From NCBI RefSeq assembly GCF_030812255.1, contig NZ_JAUSSH010000007.1, positions 62,001 to 126,000 of the forward strand: a stretch of 64,000 nucleotides of DNA. Direction: 5' to 3'. How positions within the stretch are numbered: the first letter of the stretch is position 1; each line of letters begins with the position of its first letter. Below the pieces are notes generated by a model. It made no database searches. It had not been told where the DNA came from and worked only from the letters and a program-made list of their open reading frames with translations. The stretch comes from Paeniglutamicibacter psychrophenolicus. GTDB taxonomy: Bacteria; Actinomycetota; Actinomycetes; Actinomycetales; Micrococcaceae. Position numbers and translations under genes: made by a program. Of this stretch, positions 61,079 through 64,000 are shown piece by piece.

Positions 61079-61759
61079 ATGGGCGACGGGAGTGGCATGC
61101 CGCAGGATTTTGAGCGCTGGGAAGTGCTGGTGCGCGATGAGGCGCGCGTCGGGGTGCTCTACCGGTTGCTGGAATCCAATGTCTTGCTCACCCGCGTCCT
61201 GGTCGAGGACGACGGCGAGCCCTACCGTGCCGAATCGCGCCTCCGCCTGGAGCCCGGGAACGGAAGCTGGGAACTGAGTTGGTACCGGGACCGGAACCTG
61301 GGCGCGGCCAAGCTGATGCGCCGGGAACCGCAGGGCCTGCCCAGTATTTCCATGCCGAGCTACGGAGATATCCTGATGCTATTCAAGGCCATCGAGGATC
61401 CGGGGAACCGGTTGCGCTACTGGCGGCTGAACGAGGCCGCCTGGGACGCGCAGGATGCCAACGGACACCTGGGTGCCGAGCCCAATGCGCGCATCCTGCG
61501 GGTCGGTGCGCTCGAGCAGCTGCCCATCCCGTTGGGTGCCACGGTGTCGACCCACCGCTACGAGGCATGGGCCGACGGCGTCCTGGTCGCCACCCACTGG
61601 GTCGATGAAGGCAACGAGCTCCTCTGCACCCGGTGGGGCGCGGACCTGCACAGCTACCGGGTGCCGGGGACGGCCAGCGAGGCCGGATGGATGTCACTGT
61701 CCGGGCTCGACGACGGAACCGTCGAGTTCATGACCAGGGGCTTTGACGCAGGTGGCTGA
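61079..61759 (+). CDS. hypothetical protein, unknown family
   Basis: A 226-residue soluble protein, in the same direction and 26 nt after the ECF ATPase. No family recognised; no membrane segment or catalytic motif. Third positions are GC-rich over its length. The start could be ATG 61079 or ATG 61097 (MPQDFERWEVLV), the latter preceded by GGGAGTGG. Convergent with the hydrolase gene, 6 nt apart. Possible ECF operon member. Confidence 0.65.
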   Translation: MGDGSGMPQDFERWEVLVRDEARVGVLYRLLESNVLLTRVLVEDDGEPYRAESRLRLEPGNGSWELSWYRDRNLGAAKLMRREPQGLPSISMPSYGDILMLFKAIEDPGNRLRYWRLNEAAWDAQDANGHLGAEPNARILRVGALEQLPIPLGATVSTHRYEAWADGVLVATHWVDEGNELLCTRWGADLHSYRVPGTASEAGWMSLSGLDDGTVEFMTRGFDAGG

Positions 61760-61765
61760 CGGATC

Positions 61766-62401
<636 letters not shown>

Positions 62402-62511
62402 GGCTGGTCGGCTCCTTCGGGACAAGAAAACGGGTAGGCGCCCACAGGGCACCCACCCACCAACCTATGACGCCTTGCCCTCCAAGGGAAGGGAGGCTGC
62501 CACCAGCGGGC

Positions 62512-62991
62512 TTAGACGTAGATGAGGACCTCGTCGCCCTTGATCCCGGCGGCGAAGCGTTCCAGCGCGGCACGGGCCGGTCCGGCAACGGCCTTGCCGT
62601 CCTCGGGCTGGAAGTAGGAGCCGTGGCAGGGGCAGTAGAAGGCCTCGCCGTTGGGGTCCTTGGTGGTCACCGCGCAGCCCTGGTGGGTGCAGATCGCGGT
62701 GTAGGCCAGCACCGTCTTCTCGTTTGGACGGAAGAGCAGGAACCCTGCCTGCTTGCCCGCTTCCTCGCCCCGGGTGCGCACCGCGGCGACCGACAGCCGC
62801 GTTCCCACGGGCAGCTCGGCCACGGTGGCCACGACGGTTCCCTCGCCTTCGGCTGCCGGGGGAGCGGAGGGCTCGTTGTTCGGTGCGGCCGAGGAACCGT
62901 CGCCGCAGGCGGCCAGTGCCAGGGTGGCGCCGGCGGCCACGGTGGTGCCGACAAAGGCGCGGCGTGTGCAATCAGGGATGGGCAAACTCAT
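62512..62991 (-). CDS. Tat-exported Rieske [2Fe-2S] lipoprotein (copy 1)
   Basis: A 159-residue protein. The twin-arginine signal (CTRRAFVGTTVAAG) is followed by a hydrophobic region and a lipobox-like LAAC, so it is predicted to be exported folded and lipid-anchored. Rieske domain with CTHQGC and CPCHGS (one Cys and one His of each pair bind the cluster). No transmembrane or quinol-oxidase partner is encoded nearby. It is a paralogue of the adjacent gene at 63076. Start 62991 chosen; an ATG at 63003 is in frame. Confidence 0.88.
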   Translation of the reverse strand: MSLPIPDCTRRAFVGTTVAAGATLALAACGDGSSAAPNNEPSAPPAAEGEGTVVATVAELPVGTRLSVAAVRTRGEEAGKQAGFLLFRPNEKTVLAYTAICTHQGCAVTTKDPNGEAFYCPCHGSYFQPEDGKAVAGPARAALERFAAGIKGDEVLIYV

Positions 62992-63075
62992 GGGACCCAT
63001 CATTCCATGCGGGCGCACCACCCAGGCGCAGCCAGGGCTGCGATGTCACTTACAACCGTGCCGGGATGCCGCCCG

Positions 63076-63507
63076 CTAGAGGAGGATCTTGACCTCGGGT
63101 CCATCGACCTCGGTGGCAAAGCGGGCCAGGGACTTCGGGGCCGGACCCTGGATGACCGAACCGTCCAGCTTCGAGTACTCCGAGCCGTGGCAGGGGCACT
63201 TGAAGGCCTCGCCGCTGCCGGTGCCGACCTTGCACCCCTGGTGGGTGCACACCGAGGTGTAGGCCAGGACCGTGGCCTCGTCCGGGCGGTAGAGCAGGTA
63301 GCCGGCACCGTTGACGGTGACCGAGGCGGTGCCCTTGACCGGAAGCTTCGCCAGCGCGATCGCGTCGACGGGCTTGCCGGTGGCTTGCGGGAGGTCCTGG
63401 GCCTTCCCGCCGGACCCGCACGAAACCAATGTCACCGCGGCGCCGGCAACCAGGGAAGCCTCGATGACGCTTCTGCGGGTGGGCATGAGAGTGATGTGCT
63501 GTTTCAT
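63076..63507 (-). CDS. Tat-exported Rieske [2Fe-2S] lipoprotein (copy 2)
   Basis: A 143-residue protein, homologous to the next gene downstream on the same strand. Twin-arginine-like signal ([15 protein letters not shown]) and a lipobox LVSC; Rieske domain with CTHQGC and CPCHGS. The order leftward is this copy, then 62512-62991. The pair arose by tandem duplication. They may be membrane-linked electron carriers, but partner and donor are unknown. The start could also be 63486. Confidence 0.86.
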   Translation of the reverse strand: MKQHITLMPTRRSVIEASLVAGAAVTLVSCGSGGKAQDLPQATGKPVDAIALAKLPVKGTASVTVNGAGYLLYRPDEATVLAYTSVCTHQGCKVGTGSGEAFKCPCHGSEYSKLDGSVIQGPAPKSLARFATEVDGPEVKILL

Positions 63508-63591
63508 AACCAAAGTGTCGCGCACAATCGGGCCAAGGTCGATGGATGGGAGCCGGGATTATTTTTTTGGCCCGGACCATCGGGAAACGGT

Positions 63592-63629
63592 GAAGGCGGG
63601 ACGCCGGCCGTTGCCGGCATCCCGCCTTC
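63592..63629 (-). terminator. hairpin after the 3-hydroxyacyl-CoA dehydrogenase gene
   Basis: 17-bp near-perfect arms (63592-63608 and 63613-63629; one mismatch), 4-nt loop, 27 nt after the stop of the leftward gene. Confidence 0.75.
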
Positions 63630-63655
63630 ACCCGCCCCGGTGCGCGGGGACCCGG

Positions 63656-64000
63656 CTAGTGCTGGTGGAACTTCTTGCCGTTGACCCGCTCGGAGGCGCC
63701 GACCTGGTCAAGGTACGGGGTGATGCCGCCCAGGTGCATGGGCCAGCCGGCACCCAGGATCATGCACAGGTCGATGTCCTCGGGACCCGCCACGACGCCC
63801 GCCGCGAGCATCAACCCGATCTCCTCGGCCAGCGCGTCCTGGGTGCGCAGCAGCAGTTCCCCGGAAGTGCTCGGGGTGTTCCCGAACTCCAACAGCCCCA
63901 GCGTGGAGGCCGGGATCTCCATCCCGCCGTCGCCGGTGGGCGCCCACAGGGACTTGATGCCGTTGGAGATGAGCACCTGCTGGTTGCCCGAGACGTGGAA
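63656..64000 (-). CDS. 3-hydroxyacyl-CoA dehydrogenase (FadB/FadJ-type), C-terminal part
   Basis: The last 114 codons of a larger gene that runs off the right edge. The sequence matches the C-terminal helical domain of the multifunctional beta-oxidation protein: DALAEEIGLMLAAGVVAG, then EDIDLCMILGAGWPMHLGGITPYLD, ending in KKFHQH. The enoyl-CoA hydratase and NAD-binding parts would be outside the window. It would oxidise 3-hydroxyacyl-CoA in fatty acid degradation. Confidence 0.88.
   Translation of the reverse strand, partial: FHVSGNQQVLISNGIKSLWAPTGDGGMEIPASTLGLLEFGNTPSTSGELLLRTQDALAEEIGLMLAAGVVAGPEDIDLCMILGAGWPMHLGGITPYLDQVGASERVNGKKFHQH

Overview
The window is a GC-rich chromosome segment from an actinobacterium, most likely a Micrococcaceae member (Arthrobacter / Paeniglutamicibacter type). 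The reasons are the high-GC codon use, frequent GTG starts and stop-start overlaps, the actinobacterial marker genes (sigA next to a parE/parC pair, sepH, DUF4193, DUF3710, DUF3159, ceoBC), and several mycothiol-linked families. The genus is inferred from gene content, not from an alignment. I recognised no tRNA, rRNA, CRISPR array, prophage or insertion sequence.

Layout. 1-5 kb: leucyl aminopeptidase (cut by the left edge), PAC2 protein, MFS transporter, DUF4192. 5-9 kb: primary sigma factor sigA, a DUF7455 zinc protein and topoisomerase IV subunit B (parE). 9-17 kb: an M56 protease/BlaI repressor pair facing a cytochrome bd cluster (cydA, cydB, fused cydDC), with two strong palindromes between blaI and cydA. 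17-35 kb: parC, a GNAT/acyl-CoA-synthetase fusion, DUF5998, a phosphodiesterase, sepH, DUF4193, DUF3093, dut, DUF3710, an OB-fold protein, DUF3159, the two TrkA/Ceo proteins, a KimA-like APC permease and a TRAM RNA methyltransferase. 35-38 kb: aconitase. 38-47.3 kb: a looser accessory segment with an acyl-CoA synthetase, a non-specific endonuclease, an arsenate reductase-like gene, a sdhCAB operon and a decayed copy of the arsenate reductase-like gene, separated by long gene-poor stretches. 47-50.5 kb: dxs, DUF402, a hypothetical. 50.5-53 kb: three DinB/mycothiol-dependent-isomerase-fold proteins. 53-64 kb: argG, aldo/keto reductase, nucleoside hydrolase, a VOC gene with an in-frame stop, a membrane protein, an ECF-type transporter (S, T, fused A), an isochorismatase-type hydrolase, tandem Rieske lipoproteins, and the C-terminus of a 3-hydroxyacyl-CoA dehydrogenase cut by the right edge.

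How it fits together. Much of the window is a conserved actinobacterial core block (sigA, parE, parC, sepH, dut, ceoBC, TRAM methyltransferase, acn, dxs) covering transcription, chromosome topology, division, nucleotide hygiene and K+ handling. Two respiratory modules sit inside it: the cyd cluster with its own BlaI/M56 switch between parE and parC, and sdhCAB between acnA and dxs. The two most promising observations are the BlaI-type double operator in front of cydA, which suggests proteolytic control of cytochrome bd by a sensor-less M56 protease, and the diverged direct duplication that brackets sdhCAB, whose right copy is a frameshifted pseudogene.
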